This document shows, in pieces, positions 1-8,338 of a DNA stretch of 64,000 nucleotides (within the stretch, counting starts at the first letter, position 1; each line of letters starts with the position of its first letter). The notes beneath the pieces are model-generated. The model was not told the DNA's origin. It searched no databases and saw only the letters and a list, made by a program, of their open reading frames with translations. The position numbers and the translations under genes are program-made. The stretch is from an uncultured bacterium (GTDB lineage: Bacteria > Planctomycetota > UBA1135 > GCA-002686595): NCBI GenBank assembly GCA_937896235.1, contig CALBMX010000033.1, positions 62,001 through 126,000 of the forward strand. Reading direction: 5' to 3'.

Positions 1-5
1 AGGAG

Positions 6-1781
6 CTAAATCTCGAGTGAGCGCGTCGCCCGCTTCTCACGGAGCATCTTTGCGAACTCCTCAAAACTAACCACATCTTGCTCGCGCGTTCCACGACGCC
101 TTAGCGCGACGGTACGGTCGACGGCCTCACGCTCTCCCGCAATCAACATATAGGGCACCTGAGCCTTCTGTGCTTCCTTGATGCGCTTGTTCATGTGACT
201 CGATGCATCCTTGCAAGTGACCCGGAACCCCTCAGCTCGCAACAGACCTGCAAGCTCCTCGCAGTAGGCAACGTGATCCTCTTGAATCGGGATCAACGCC
301 ACTTGTGTTGGGGCAAGCCATACGGGGAACCGACCACCAAAGTGTTCGATCAAGCCACCGACAAAGCGCTCGAGGCTGCCGAGCACAGCCCGGTGAATCA
401 GGATCGGGCGATGGGGTTGGCCGTCTTCGCCCGTGTAGGTCAGGTCAAATCGCTCTGGTAGGTTGAAGTCGCACTGAACCGTTGAGTTCTGCCATTCGCG
501 TCCGATGGCGTCACGCACCTTGAAGTCGATCTTGGGACCGTAGAATGCGCCTCCGCCTTCATCCAGCTCAAGTGGCATCGAGAGGCTATTTGCGGCTCCG
601 ACAAGGGCCGCTGTGGCCTGCTCCCAGACGGAGTCGTCTCCGATGGTCTTCTCGGAAGGACGCGTAGCAAGATAGGCTGTGTACTCAAATCCAAAAGTCT
701 TCAGCATGAAGTCGACGAGCCCAAGAACAGAGGCAATCTCAGCCTCAAGCTGCCCTGGAGTACAGAAGACGTGTGCGTCATCTTGGGTAAAACCGCGCAC
801 GCGAAGCATGCCGTGCAAGACCCCGGACCGCTCGTAGCGATAGACCGTTCCGAGCTCGGCCCATCGTAATGGCAGCTCGCGATAGGAGTGCCCACGGTTC
901 TGATAGATGAGAATATGCCCAGGGCAGTTCATCGGTTTCGTCCGATATGGCATATCGTCGAGCATCATCGGCGCGTACATCATGTCGCCGTAGTTCTCGA
1001 GGTGCCCCGAAACGGCGAACAGCTCTTCCTTAGACACGTGCGGGGTATAGACCGGATCGTATCCTCGTTTTAGATGCTCCTCCCACCAGAACTTTTCGAT
1101 CTCGAGTCGCACATTGGCAAGGTTCGGGTGCCAGAAGACAAATCCGGATCCCGCCTCCGCGTGCGTGCTAAAGAGATCCATCTCCGTGCCAATGCGGCGG
1201 TGGTCCCGCAGCTTGACCTCTTCTAGCCAAGCGAGATGTTCGTCTAGCTCTTCTTTTGACCAGAAGGCCGTGCCGTAGATGCGCTGCAGCATGGGATTGT
1301 TTTCGTCGCCGCGCCAATAGGCTCCGGCAATCGTCTGCAGCTTGAAGAAGTAGTCATGGTCGAGGCGGTCCACATGGGGCCCCTCGCACAGGTCATACCA
1401 ATCACCGTGACTCCAGAAGGTGATCTCTTCTCCCTCGGGAATAAGCTCGATGGCTTCGACCTTGAGAGCTTGCCCCGCAGCAACTAGACGCGCGCGCGCC
1501 TCGTCCCTGGTCAAAGTCTCGACCGCCATCTCTGGTGTCTTCTTCGCAAGGCGACGCATCTCCTTTTCGATGCGCTTCAAGTCTTTGCTCTCCAAAGCAG
1601 CGGTGCCTTCGGGTAAGTCGAAGTCGTAGTAAAATCCGTTATCGATGGAAGGCCCGAAGCCGAACTTCACGCCCGGGTAGAGGTTTCCAACTGCGGAGGC
1701 CATCAAGTGCGCAACTGAGTGGCGCAGGGTAGACAGGGGGAAGAGCTCCTCAACCTGAGAAGCGGGTGCCGTCTTGGACAT
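6..1781 (-). CDS. thrS: Threonine--tRNA ligase lacking the TGS domain
   Basis: Charges tRNA-Thr with threonine in the cytosol. Seen: an N-terminal editing domain with HSVAH (HxxxH) near residue 21 and CEGPH near residue 132; class II motif 2 around RYERSGVLHG; the zinc ligands Cys in KPMNCPG, His in DDAHVF and His in LIHRAV; motif 3 at GSLERF; and a C-terminal anticodon-binding domain ending in a basic tail. At 591 residues it is about 50 shorter than the usual enzyme because the TGS domain is absent. An in-frame TGA lies 11 codons upstream of the ATG, so no hidden N-terminus exists in this frame. No Shine-Dalgarno sequence is visible, but a 7-bp stem-loop lies just upstream. The gene is separated from murB by 333 bp and is probably transcribed independently. 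Confidence 0.96.
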   Translation of the reverse strand: MSKTAPASQVEELFPLSTLRHSVAHLMASAVGNLYPGVKFGFGPSIDNGFYYDFDLPEGTAALESKDLKRIEKEMRRLAKKTPEMAVETLTRDEARARLVAAGQALKVEAIELIPEGEEITFWSHGDWYDLCEGPHVDRLDHDYFFKLQTIAGAYWRGDENNPMLQRIYGTAFWSKEELDEHLAWLEEVKLRDHRRIGTEMDLFSTHAEAGSGFVFWHPNLANVRLEIEKFWWEEHLKRGYDPVYTPHVSKEELFAVSGHLENYGDMMYAPMMLDDMPYRTKPMNCPGHILIYQNRGHSYRELPLRWAELGTVYRYERSGVLHGMLRVRGFTQDDAHVFCTPGQLEAEIASVLGLVDFMLKTFGFEYTAYLATRPSEKTIGDDSVWEQATAALVGAANSLSMPLELDEGGGAFYGPKIDFKVRDAIGREWQNSTVQCDFNLPERFDLTYTGEDGQPHRPILIHRAVLGSLERFVGGLIEHFGGRFPVWLAPTQVALIPIQEDHVAYCEELAGLLRAEGFRVTCKDASSHMNKRIKEAQKAQVPYMLIAGEREAVDRTVALRRRGTREQDVVSFEEFAKMLREKRATRSLEI

Positions 1782-2114
1782 GGTGTGTCGTTTTGGTTCT
1801 GGGATACATGTTCAAAGAACCAGCAACGGGCCGACCCTGAGCTCGAGCGCGCCCAGGCGCACACGAAGAAACCCTCCACCGCGTCATATCGCAAGGAAGA
1901 GGGCACAAAGGATAACGGCTGTCGTGGCTCCCCGGAAGACCCAGAGGATCTGTGATCCGCGTAAGGGGAAAAAACGCGGGTTCCTTGGGGAAAGGACTTT
2001 GGGTTTTGAGGAAATACTCCGGAGAGCCCGACTGCCAATAAATCGTATCGGGTGCGATCTCGATTCGCTAAAGGACCTTCCCGGGATAAGAGGGTGGAAA
2101 CAACGGCGAACGCC
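1782..2114. other. 333-bp intergenic region between murB and thrS
   Basis: No convincing gene: the open frames here overlap thrS or murB in other frames and resemble nothing I know. On the minus strand it is the thrS leader. It holds an inverted repeat next to the thrS start (1794-1800 with 1816-1822) and a T/C-rich stretch around 1965-1980. I see no promoter pair good enough to call. Confidence 0.5.
1794..1822 (-). promoter_or_regulatory. Stem-loop just upstream of thrS
   Basis: Read on the minus strand, TGGTTCT pairs perfectly with AGAACCA around a 15-nt loop, ending 12 nt before the thrS ATG. The loop contains the triplet TGT, which matches a threonine anticodon (UGU). Autoregulatory hairpins mimicking the tRNA-Thr anticodon arm are known for E. 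coli thrS. A similar role here is speculative; the hairpin itself is directly visible. Confidence 0.35.
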
Positions 2115-3113
2115 TTACCGCCAGCGCTTCACTTCGATTTCAAGTTCGATATTTCGCGCCTCTTGGACTCTGCTTTGAATCTCGGAGATCAGCCCAAATA
2201 CATCGGTTGCAGTAGCCCCACCACGGTTAACGATGAAGTTCCCGTGCAGTTTACTCACTGCGGCAGCCCCCCGCTCTAGGCCCTTAAGGCCAAGTTCGTC
2301 GATTAGACGTCCAGCGGAGATTTCTCCACTATTTTCACCTCCGGCCTTGGGTCCCCCGGGGTTCTTAAAAATGCAACCAGCAGAGGATTCTGTCACAGGC
2401 TGCACTTTGCACTTCTCTAATAGGTACTCCCGTTGGCGCGCAGCAACACGGTGTTTATTGTCCAGGGTTAGCCGCAAAACAGCTCCCACCACAATACATT
2501 CACCGAGCCCGCCGTTCCGATAGCCTGGATTTGCGTCGGCACGCTGGATGTCCTCGAACTCTCCGTCGGGCCGAAGAATGCGAACCATGTCGACAACGTC
2601 CCACAATTCGCCCCACCGTCCACCGGCATTCATTGCGATTCCCCCACCAAGAGTCCCGGGAACACCGATCAAACCCTCGAGACCACTCCAGCCCAAAAGG
2701 CTCGCGGCGCGCACAAGTCCCGGCAAGCTCGCACCTGCCCAAACAATCAAGCGCGGATCATTCACTGCGATCGCGGGCGCCTCGATGTCAAAGAGCTTGT
2801 TGGCTTGCTCCTCCGTCATGTCATCTGGATGGATCACCTCACCGGGATCGAGAGGTCGAAACGTCCGCCGCACGCGCTCCGTGGAGATGACCACGCCAGG
2901 CAAGACACCGTCATCAATAATGAGATTCGCACCCCCACCCAAAACGCGGATCTCGAGTTTGTGCTCTTTGGCGACAAGGTAGGCCTCCCGCAGCTCATCG
3001 GGAGTGCTCGGCTCCAGAAGCCACTCCGCACTCCCTCCAACTTTCAGCGTCGTACGCTTCGCAAGCGGCGAGTTAGCTAAGGCTACACACGGCCATTCGA
3101 TTGACAAGGTCAT
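2115..3113 (-). CDS. murB: UDP-N-acetylenolpyruvoylglucosamine reductase MurB
   Basis: Reduces UDP-GlcNAc-enolpyruvate to UDP-MurNAc with NADPH and FAD in the cytosol. Seen: FAD-binding motifs KVGG near residue 23 and GGGANL near residue 56, IGVPGTLGGGIAMNAG, YRNGG, and the C-terminal AGCIFKNP followed by AGRLID and HGNFIVN. In the FKNP motif a Cys occupies the position of the catalytic Ser of E. coli MurB. The ATG at 3113 (332 aa) is preferred over one 30 bp upstream because the family consensus starts about 20 residues before KVGG. It overlaps the end of murC by 41 bp, so translation is probably coupled. It is the last gene of the dcw cluster. Confidence 0.94.
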   Translation of the reverse strand: MTLSIEWPCVALANSPLAKRTTLKVGGSAEWLLEPSTPDELREAYLVAKEHKLEIRVLGGGANLIIDDGVLPGVVISTERVRRTFRPLDPGEVIHPDDMTEEQANKLFDIEAPAIAVNDPRLIVWAGASLPGLVRAASLLGWSGLEGLIGVPGTLGGGIAMNAGGRWGELWDVVDMVRILRPDGEFEDIQRADANPGYRNGGLGECIVVGAVLRLTLDNKHRVAARQREYLLEKCKVQPVTESSAGCIFKNPGGPKAGGENSGEISAGRLIDELGLKGLERGAAAVSKLHGNFIVNRGGATATDVFGLISEIQSRVQEARNIELEIEVKRWR

Positions 3114-4584
3114 CGCGCACTCCCTCCACATCTCCAGCGCCAAGGATTAAACCTACAGCTCGGCCATTCGATTTAAGTCTCTCGGCAAAAAGCGCGCACG
3201 CCTCTTCCAAGCTGGAAGTTGCGCAGGCGCTTCCGCCAAGCTTGTTGACGGTAGCCGCCATCTCCTCGGCACCCGCGAACACCAAGCCGTCAATATGTTT
3301 GCGCGCGCCGTACACGGGGGCGATGACCACCTGGTCTGCCACTGCGAGCGCCGCTGCAAAGTCGTCCAAAAAACGCGCCGTGCGACTGTGCTGATGAGGC
3401 TGAAAAAGAACCATACGAGGAGCCCCTTCGAAGGCCTCTTCGGCGGCTCCTAGGCAGGCGCGAACCTCCGTGGGATGATGTGCATAGTCGTGGACAAGCG
3501 GGCGCTCACCTTGGGCCGACCAGTATTCGAAGCGCCGGCCTGCGCCCTGAAATGTCTCCACCCCTCGTGCCGCTGCAGCAGCAATACGAGGCCACTCTGA
3601 GCGAGCCGGGGCATCTTTCGCTGTGATCACGTTGCCGATGGCAAGTCCGACCGCGACGGCTGCATTTTCCACATTGTAGCCACCGGGCACGGCTAGATGA
3701 ATGATCGGCGTCGCCCAGCCAGGACCACGTAGGCGGAAGCGACGAAGGCCATTTTGGTTCTCAAGAGGGATGATCTCCAGCTCGCGGCCAACGCGCCAAA
3801 CAAGTGATTGAGCCTCGAATTCGACACTCTCCGGAACCGAATCACTTACGACCAAGAGCCCCCTTGGATGAACCCTCTGGGCGAAAATCGCAAAGGCGCG
3901 CTCAATCGTTTCTAAGTTGTGAAAGTAGTCGAGATGATCGGCCTCGACATTGGTGATGATCGCCCCCATCGGATCGAGCTGGTGAAATGAGCGGTCGTAC
4001 TCACAAGCCTCCACGCAGAACGCACCGCCTTGCTCTCCTGCGACCGCGTTGATGCCAAGCGGAGATGTAGTCGCATCGGCAAGGCTAGGATTGAGTCCGC
4101 CCACGAGCGCGCCGGGGGCCGGACTCTGTAGCTCGCTTGCAACTTCGCGGAGCGCGTGCCACAGCATCCACGAGGTGGTGGTCTTGCCGTGCGTCCCCGC
4201 AACACAAAGTCCGAGCTTCGGGGGAAGCAGCTGACCGAGGAGCTCGGCGTATTTCAGCACCGGAATGCCTCGGCGCTTAGCTTCGACGACTTGGGGGTCC
4301 GAGTCAGGCACTGCGGCTGAACGCCCAAGGAGCATCGCGTCAGGGGGCAGGTGCAGGGCCTCCGACTTGCCCAAGCTACATGCGATCCCCAGGGGATTCA
4401 GCGCACGCAGCATCTCCGAGTCGCTGAGGTCATGACCTGTGACGCGATGACCGCGCGCAGCCAGAATCCTAGCCGCTCCGGAGACACCCGCTCCGCCGAG
4501 GCCGATCAGGTGAATGTTTTTGGGAAGCCCAGAGGGCACATCGACGTTCGGAAGAGCGTCAGAGGAAGAAGGGGTTGGACTCAT
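3073..4584 (-). CDS. murC: UDP-N-acetylmuramate--L-alanine ligase MurC
   Basis: ATP-dependent addition of L-Ala to UDP-MurNAc, the first step of stem-peptide assembly. Seen: an N-terminal Rossmann motif GLGGAGVSG, the ATP-binding P-loop AGTHGKTTT near residue 114, the Mur ligase signature EADHLDYF, and a C-terminal ligase domain with DYAHHPTE and LGAGDVE. A longer frame to 4728 exists, but the ATG at 4584 (503 aa) leaves about 20 residues before the dinucleotide-binding strand and avoids overlap with murG. That ATG follows GATAGGGGGG, a G-rich but very closely spaced ribosome site. It lies 32 bp after murG and overlaps murB by 41 bp. Confidence 0.95.
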   Translation of the reverse strand: MSPTPSSSDALPNVDVPSGLPKNIHLIGLGGAGVSGAARILAARGHRVTGHDLSDSEMLRALNPLGIACSLGKSEALHLPPDAMLLGRSAAVPDSDPQVVEAKRRGIPVLKYAELLGQLLPPKLGLCVAGTHGKTTTSWMLWHALREVASELQSPAPGALVGGLNPSLADATTSPLGINAVAGEQGGAFCVEACEYDRSFHQLDPMGAIITNVEADHLDYFHNLETIERAFAIFAQRVHPRGLLVVSDSVPESVEFEAQSLVWRVGRELEIIPLENQNGLRRFRLRGPGWATPIIHLAVPGGYNVENAAVAVGLAIGNVITAKDAPARSEWPRIAAAAARGVETFQGAGRRFEYWSAQGERPLVHDYAHHPTEVRACLGAAEEAFEGAPRMVLFQPHQHSRTARFLDDFAAALAVADQVVIAPVYGARKHIDGLVFAGAEEMAATVNKLGGSACATSSLEEACALFAERLKSNGRAVGLILGAGDVEGVRDDLVNRMAVCSLS

Positions 4585-4616
4585 CCCCCCTATCAAAAAC
4601 TGCCGCGCCTTCCGGC

Positions 4617-5792
4617 TCAAGCGTGAGGACCGATAAGGCCCGCAAGTTCGAGCAAATCTGCCAAGATTTTGGACGACGAGTCCTGTGGCACGCACTTTTG
4701 AAGCAAGAGCGCTGCGCTCTTGCGCCACGCCTCGCCTCTGTCGCCTGCCAGGTGAAGGATGCGAGCCTGTCCCATTTGCAGCAAATCTTGGTCACGGATG
4801 ATCTCGACACCGCCTTCGAGTTGCCGTGCGTTCTGGAGCTGGTGCGCACCGGCACCTGGGTAGGGAACGGCCACTGCGGGAACTCCGAGGGCTGCGATTT
4901 CAGCCAGCGTGGAGGCCCCCGCTCTGCAGACCACAAGACGAGAGGCGCGAAGGAGTCCCGGTATGTCGTCGATAAACTCGAGCGGTAGGTAACCGGGGCG
5001 CGCCTCGGCCGCACCCGTTGCCAAGCGGCCTGGGCCGACCTGATGCACGACGGAGTACCCCGCATCGAGCCAAGCGGGAAGGGCTGTCTTGACGAGGTCG
5101 TTTAGGGAGCCTGCGCCTTGGCTTCCACCAAGGATCGTCAACAGGGGGCGCTCGTTGCCTTCGGAGTCTTCGCCGCGCGCTTTCCAAACGGCGGCGTCCC
5201 CTGCGGCAAAGAGGCTCGGGGAGAGGGGCGGGCCCGTTAGGCGATGCTTGTGGTTTTGGTTGCCTGGAGTGCTTGCGGGCCAGGCGTGATAGACCCGTCT
5301 TGCGAGGGGGGTGAGCACTCGAACTGCCCGCCCGGGCTGAGCATTGATCTCGAGAAGCGCAGTGGGAATACCGAGGCTGCGCGCGGCCAGAACCGCAGGT
5401 AAAAGAGTAAATCCACCCAGGCCAAACAACACGTCGATTTTGTGCAAACGGAGCGCTGCCCGGGCGCTCATCATGGCACGTGGAGTACGCGCAAGTAGGC
5501 GCCAAAGAGAGGGCGCTCCACCGCCCTTGGGCTCAACGCGAATGCGTATTCGCGTAACGGGGACTCCCTCTACCAACGCCTCCAACCTGGCCAGCGAGCG
5601 CGACTCTGCCTCGCGACCCGTCTCAAACCATACGAGGCTCTCTAGCTCTGCCTCGCCTGTGTCCCGCAAATACTCAAGCAGGTGGAGACCCGGCACAACA
5701 TGCCCACCGGTCCCCCCGCCAACGATGGCAAGGCGAAGGCCCCTAGATGAGCTCAGGGAACCTTCACAATGCCTACTCTTCGGTTCCTTCAC
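4617..5792 (-). CDS. murG: Lipid II synthase MurG (GT28)
   Basis: Transfers GlcNAc from UDP-GlcNAc to lipid I on the cytosolic face of the inner membrane. Seen: the glycine-rich GGGTGGHVVPG near residue 26, GLGGFTLLPAV in the N-terminal domain, ILGGSQGAGSLND at the start of the C-terminal domain, and the UDP-GlcNAc-binding stretch CRAGASTLAE followed by AVPYPGAG and HQLQNA. Length (391 aa) is slightly above usual because of about 18 extra N-terminal residues. The start is GTG at 5792; no better internal start precedes the first strand. The gene lies 18 bp after the small membrane protein and 32 bp before murC. Confidence 0.96.
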   Translation of the reverse strand: MKEPKSRHCEGSLSSSRGLRLAIVGGGTGGHVVPGLHLLEYLRDTGEAELESLVWFETGREAESRSLARLEALVEGVPVTRIRIRVEPKGGGAPSLWRLLARTPRAMMSARAALRLHKIDVLFGLGGFTLLPAVLAARSLGIPTALLEINAQPGRAVRVLTPLARRVYHAWPASTPGNQNHKHRLTGPPLSPSLFAAGDAAVWKARGEDSEGNERPLLTILGGSQGAGSLNDLVKTALPAWLDAGYSVVHQVGPGRLATGAAEARPGYLPLEFIDDIPGLLRASRLVVCRAGASTLAEIAALGVPAVAVPYPGAGAHQLQNARQLEGGVEIIRDQDLLQMGQARILHLAGDRGEAWRKSAALLLQKCVPQDSSSKILADLLELAGLIGPHA

Positions 5793-5810
5793 TGAGTTTC
5801 TTTTCGCAAG

Positions 5811-6092
5811 CTAGAGGCCGGGATGTGTCGGTAAGAGTCCGTCTACTGCCGCAAACTTAGTGGCCGCCAGACTCTCCTCCTGGTTGAGAATGGCGTTGAT
5901 CTCACTAGGCGCCAGGACGATTTCGGGGAGACCTTCGCTACTAGATCGGTCGGTAGCGCGATCCACAAGAAGCGCGCCGATGGCCTCTGTTCGGTGGTTT
6001 GCCGCCTGAACATCACCGATCAGCTGGGGCATCTCAAGAATAACGACCGCGATACAGCCGAGTATGAGGAAACGTTCGAGTCCGAGATTCAT
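5811..6092 (-). CDS. Small single-pass membrane protein in the dcw cluster
   Basis: I do not recognise a family. The 93-residue product has one hydrophobic segment at residues 8-24 and then a polar tail of about 65 residues with the acidic stretch APSEINAILNQEES. It most likely has one transmembrane helix and a periplasmic tail. Its ATG overlaps the stop of the LysM gene (ATGA), so the two are translationally coupled and probably functionally linked. It occupies a place between ftsW and murG where dcw clusters usually hold no such gene. A role as partner of the LysM protein or of FtsW is inference only. Confidence 0.7.
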   Translation of the reverse strand: MNLGLERFLILGCIAVVILEMPQLIGDVQAANHRTEAIGALLVDRATDRSSSEGLPEIVLAPSEINAILNQEESLAATKFAAVDGLLPTHPGL

Positions 6093-7129
6093 CGTACAAC
6101 TCCTGGCTTGAAGCGAGGCTTTTGGGGTGCGGTTGCGGGTTCCGATCGCTTAGCCACGCTCGCGACGGAGTCTTTGGCGGTGGCCCCGCCGGTGGGCAGC
6201 GTAAGTACCATACCCACTGCCAGGGTGTCGCCTTTCAACGCGGGGTTAGCCGCCCGAATCTCCGGATTCCGTGAGCCATTACCGAGTTGGCTTGCGGCAA
6301 TGCTCCACAGGCTATCCCCTTCGCGCACGGTGTAAGTGGAGCCGGCCTTTGGAGTGGGAGTTGCCGATTTTTGAAAGGGCGCCTTGGCTACGGTAGCCGC
6401 TCTATTTTCCGGGCCTAAGTCGGGAATCAAGAGCTCTTTCCCGACATACAGAGGCGTGTCAGCGCTCAAGCCTGGATTCGCCTTCAGCAGCTCGCCTAGG
6501 TGTTTGTAGCGACCTAGCTGGTCGATCGCAATCTGACCCAAAGTATCGCCGGATACGACCTTGTACTTTGTCGTCTTTGATGCTGGTTTGGAATCCGACT
6601 TGCCTGGAAGGTCTTGGGAAGGTGAAGGAGTTGGAGCATCGTGCACCCGAAGCAAGCCACCTGTTCCAATCTTCTTCCCCTGCGGCTCGAAGCTCGTGGC
6701 TATCTCTTTCTCCGTTGCCGCGAGGAGAGCGAGGGCAGCGTCCTGCTCCGCTTGGTGTTTCTTCTTTATGTCCTCGAGTGGGATGCGAAGGTCGGTCTTG
6801 GTGCCGCGCGCCCAGTCGTCGTTGTTGGTCAGGCTGGCGCCGCCAGCTTGTGCACCACCTTTCCCTGTGTCCGCACTAGCGCCCTTGAGCGTTGGCTCTG
6901 CGCTTGGGCGCCTCCCCTCACGCCTGGTATTTGCGGGAGTCGATGATTTTGAATTTTGGTCCAGAGAAGCGAGCACATTACCTCCCAACTGCACCTTCAC
7001 ATTCCCTGAGTCCTGGCCGACTGCATCAGCGGGGCCCTTCGCTTCGCTTTGATCCCAAAGTACGACCGCTCCTACAGTCACGATAAGGAAAAGTAGTGCG
7101 GCAACACCGTAGCGTTCAATTGGTTGCAT
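6089..7129 (-). CDS. Membrane-anchored protein with two LysM domains
   Basis: Predicted to bind peptidoglycan on the periplasmic side. Seen: a transmembrane helix at residues 8-24, a low-complexity linker (residues 30-180, with a charged helical part at 115-145), LysM 1 at about 188-236 (starts YKVVSGDTLGQIA, ends LLIPDL) and LysM 2 at about 265-313 (starts YTVREGDSLWSIA, ends LTLPTG). There is no hydrolase or transpeptidase domain. It follows ftsW with a 3-bp gap and overlaps the next small gene by 4 bp. Its place in the dcw cluster suggests a scaffold that holds the SEDS synthase or septal machinery to the wall; that role is inference. Confidence 0.88.
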   Translation of the reverse strand: MQPIERYGVAALLFLIVTVGAVVLWDQSEAKGPADAVGQDSGNVKVQLGGNVLASLDQNSKSSTPANTRREGRRPSAEPTLKGASADTGKGGAQAGGASLTNNDDWARGTKTDLRIPLEDIKKKHQAEQDAALALLAATEKEIATSFEPQGKKIGTGGLLRVHDAPTPSPSQDLPGKSDSKPASKTTKYKVVSGDTLGQIAIDQLGRYKHLGELLKANPGLSADTPLYVGKELLIPDLGPENRAATVAKAPFQKSATPTPKAGSTYTVREGDSLWSIAASQLGNGSRNPEIRAANPALKGDTLAVGMVLTLPTGGATAKDSVASVAKRSEPATAPQKPRFKPGVVR

Positions 7130-7132
7130 GAT

Positions 7133-8335
7133 TCAGGCCTCCTGAAGATTCTGGGTAGTGGATGAGTGCGATTGTCGAGACGCGCCAAGAGCAAGGCCCA
7201 CGGCGATAGATGAGACCAGCAGCGAGGTGCCGCCGTCAGAGATGAAAGGTAGGGTCATGCCTTTGGGTGGTGCGAGGCCGGCATTGACCTGGACGTGAAT
7301 CATTGCTTGCACACTTACGGACATCAGCAGGCCAAATGCCACAAGTGCCTCAAAGCGACCGCGAATGGAGAGCACCAAACGCAAGGAGAACCACAAGAAT
7401 GAGAGTAGAAGGAGGATGACTAACGAAGTGCCAAAAAGGCCGAGCTCCTCTCCAATTTGCGAGAAGACGTAGTCGGAGTTCAGGTACGGGATACCGCTGG
7501 TGCGGACGACGCCCTGCCCAAGCCCCATGCCGTCGAGTCCACCGTACTGAATGGCGTGCATCGAGCTCAGAACCTGCTCGTTTATGACACCACCGCGGAA
7601 CATGTCAACGCGGCCGCGAATATACGGAATCATCGTTGCGCCGAGCACGATCGTGCCTCCGCCAACGCTAAATACAGACAGGGCAATGTGAGCTCCTAGA
7701 CAACCACCCACCCACATCGTGCCGAGTGCGCAAACAAAGAGCAGCAGGGAGCCGCCGAGGTCAGTCTCTGCTGCGACAAGGCAGAAAAAGACACCAACGA
7801 CGAGAAGCATAGGGAGTAGTCCCGTTTTGAAGTCGAGCAGCTTATCCCCAAGCCGAACACACCTATCCGCGATCCAGATCACCAAGACAATGCGGGCCAG
7901 CTCAGATGGTTGAAAGGTTAGCCCTGGTAGTAAACGCACCCACCGATGAGCCCCATTGAGCTTCACTCCAAAACTACTGGTGTAGACGAGGATCAGGGAA
8001 ACGACGACAAACAACATTAGGATTGGAAGGAAGCGACGTGCGCCACCAGGACCAATTCGGTAGGCTCCGATCAAGGCGATGATTCCCGCAAGGCGGAAGA
8101 TCAGGTGCTCCTTGATGACAGAGAACCACTCCCCAAAGGTGGCGGTCGTTGAGGCGGCGTGGCTGGCCTGAATCACAATGCCGATCCCCATCAATGCGAG
8201 GACGACACCAAAGAGCTTGGCGGCGGGCATCACTGGGTTTGGCGCCTCCGCGACGCTCAGGACGCGCTGCTTTGAGAGCTCAAAGAACGTTGTTTGGTGC
8301 AGACCGTCAGCGGTTGGATTTTGATTTCGGGCCAT
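7133..8335 (-). CDS. ftsW: SEDS peptidoglycan glycosyltransferase FtsW
   Basis: Polymerises lipid II into glycan strands, normally with a partner class B PBP such as the ftsI product. Seen: about ten hydrophobic segments, the SEDS signature GAHRWVRL then QPSELAR near residue 135, the loop YGGLDGMGLGQG followed by DYVFSQIGEELG, and the C-terminal PPKGMTLPFISDGGTS. FtsW is preferred over RodA from its place in the dcw cluster; sequence alone does not settle it. The ATG sits 3 bp after mraY and the stop 3 bp before the LysM gene. In most dcw clusters murD lies between mraY and ftsW; here it does not. Confidence 0.93.
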   Translation of the reverse strand: MARNQNPTADGLHQTTFFELSKQRVLSVAEAPNPVMPAAKLFGVVLALMGIGIVIQASHAASTTATFGEWFSVIKEHLIFRLAGIIALIGAYRIGPGGARRFLPILMLFVVVSLILVYTSSFGVKLNGAHRWVRLLPGLTFQPSELARIVLVIWIADRCVRLGDKLLDFKTGLLPMLLVVGVFFCLVAAETDLGGSLLLFVCALGTMWVGGCLGAHIALSVFSVGGGTIVLGATMIPYIRGRVDMFRGGVINEQVLSSMHAIQYGGLDGMGLGQGVVRTSGIPYLNSDYVFSQIGEELGLFGTSLVILLLLSFLWFSLRLVLSIRGRFEALVAFGLLMSVSVQAMIHVQVNAGLAPPKGMTLPFISDGGTSLLVSSIAVGLALGASRQSHSSTTQNLQEA

Positions 8336-8338
8336 GAT

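Noticed and set aside
1703-2038. 111-residue frame upstream of thrS
   Set aside because: It overlaps the thrS coding region in another frame, has no ribosome site and resembles no protein I know.
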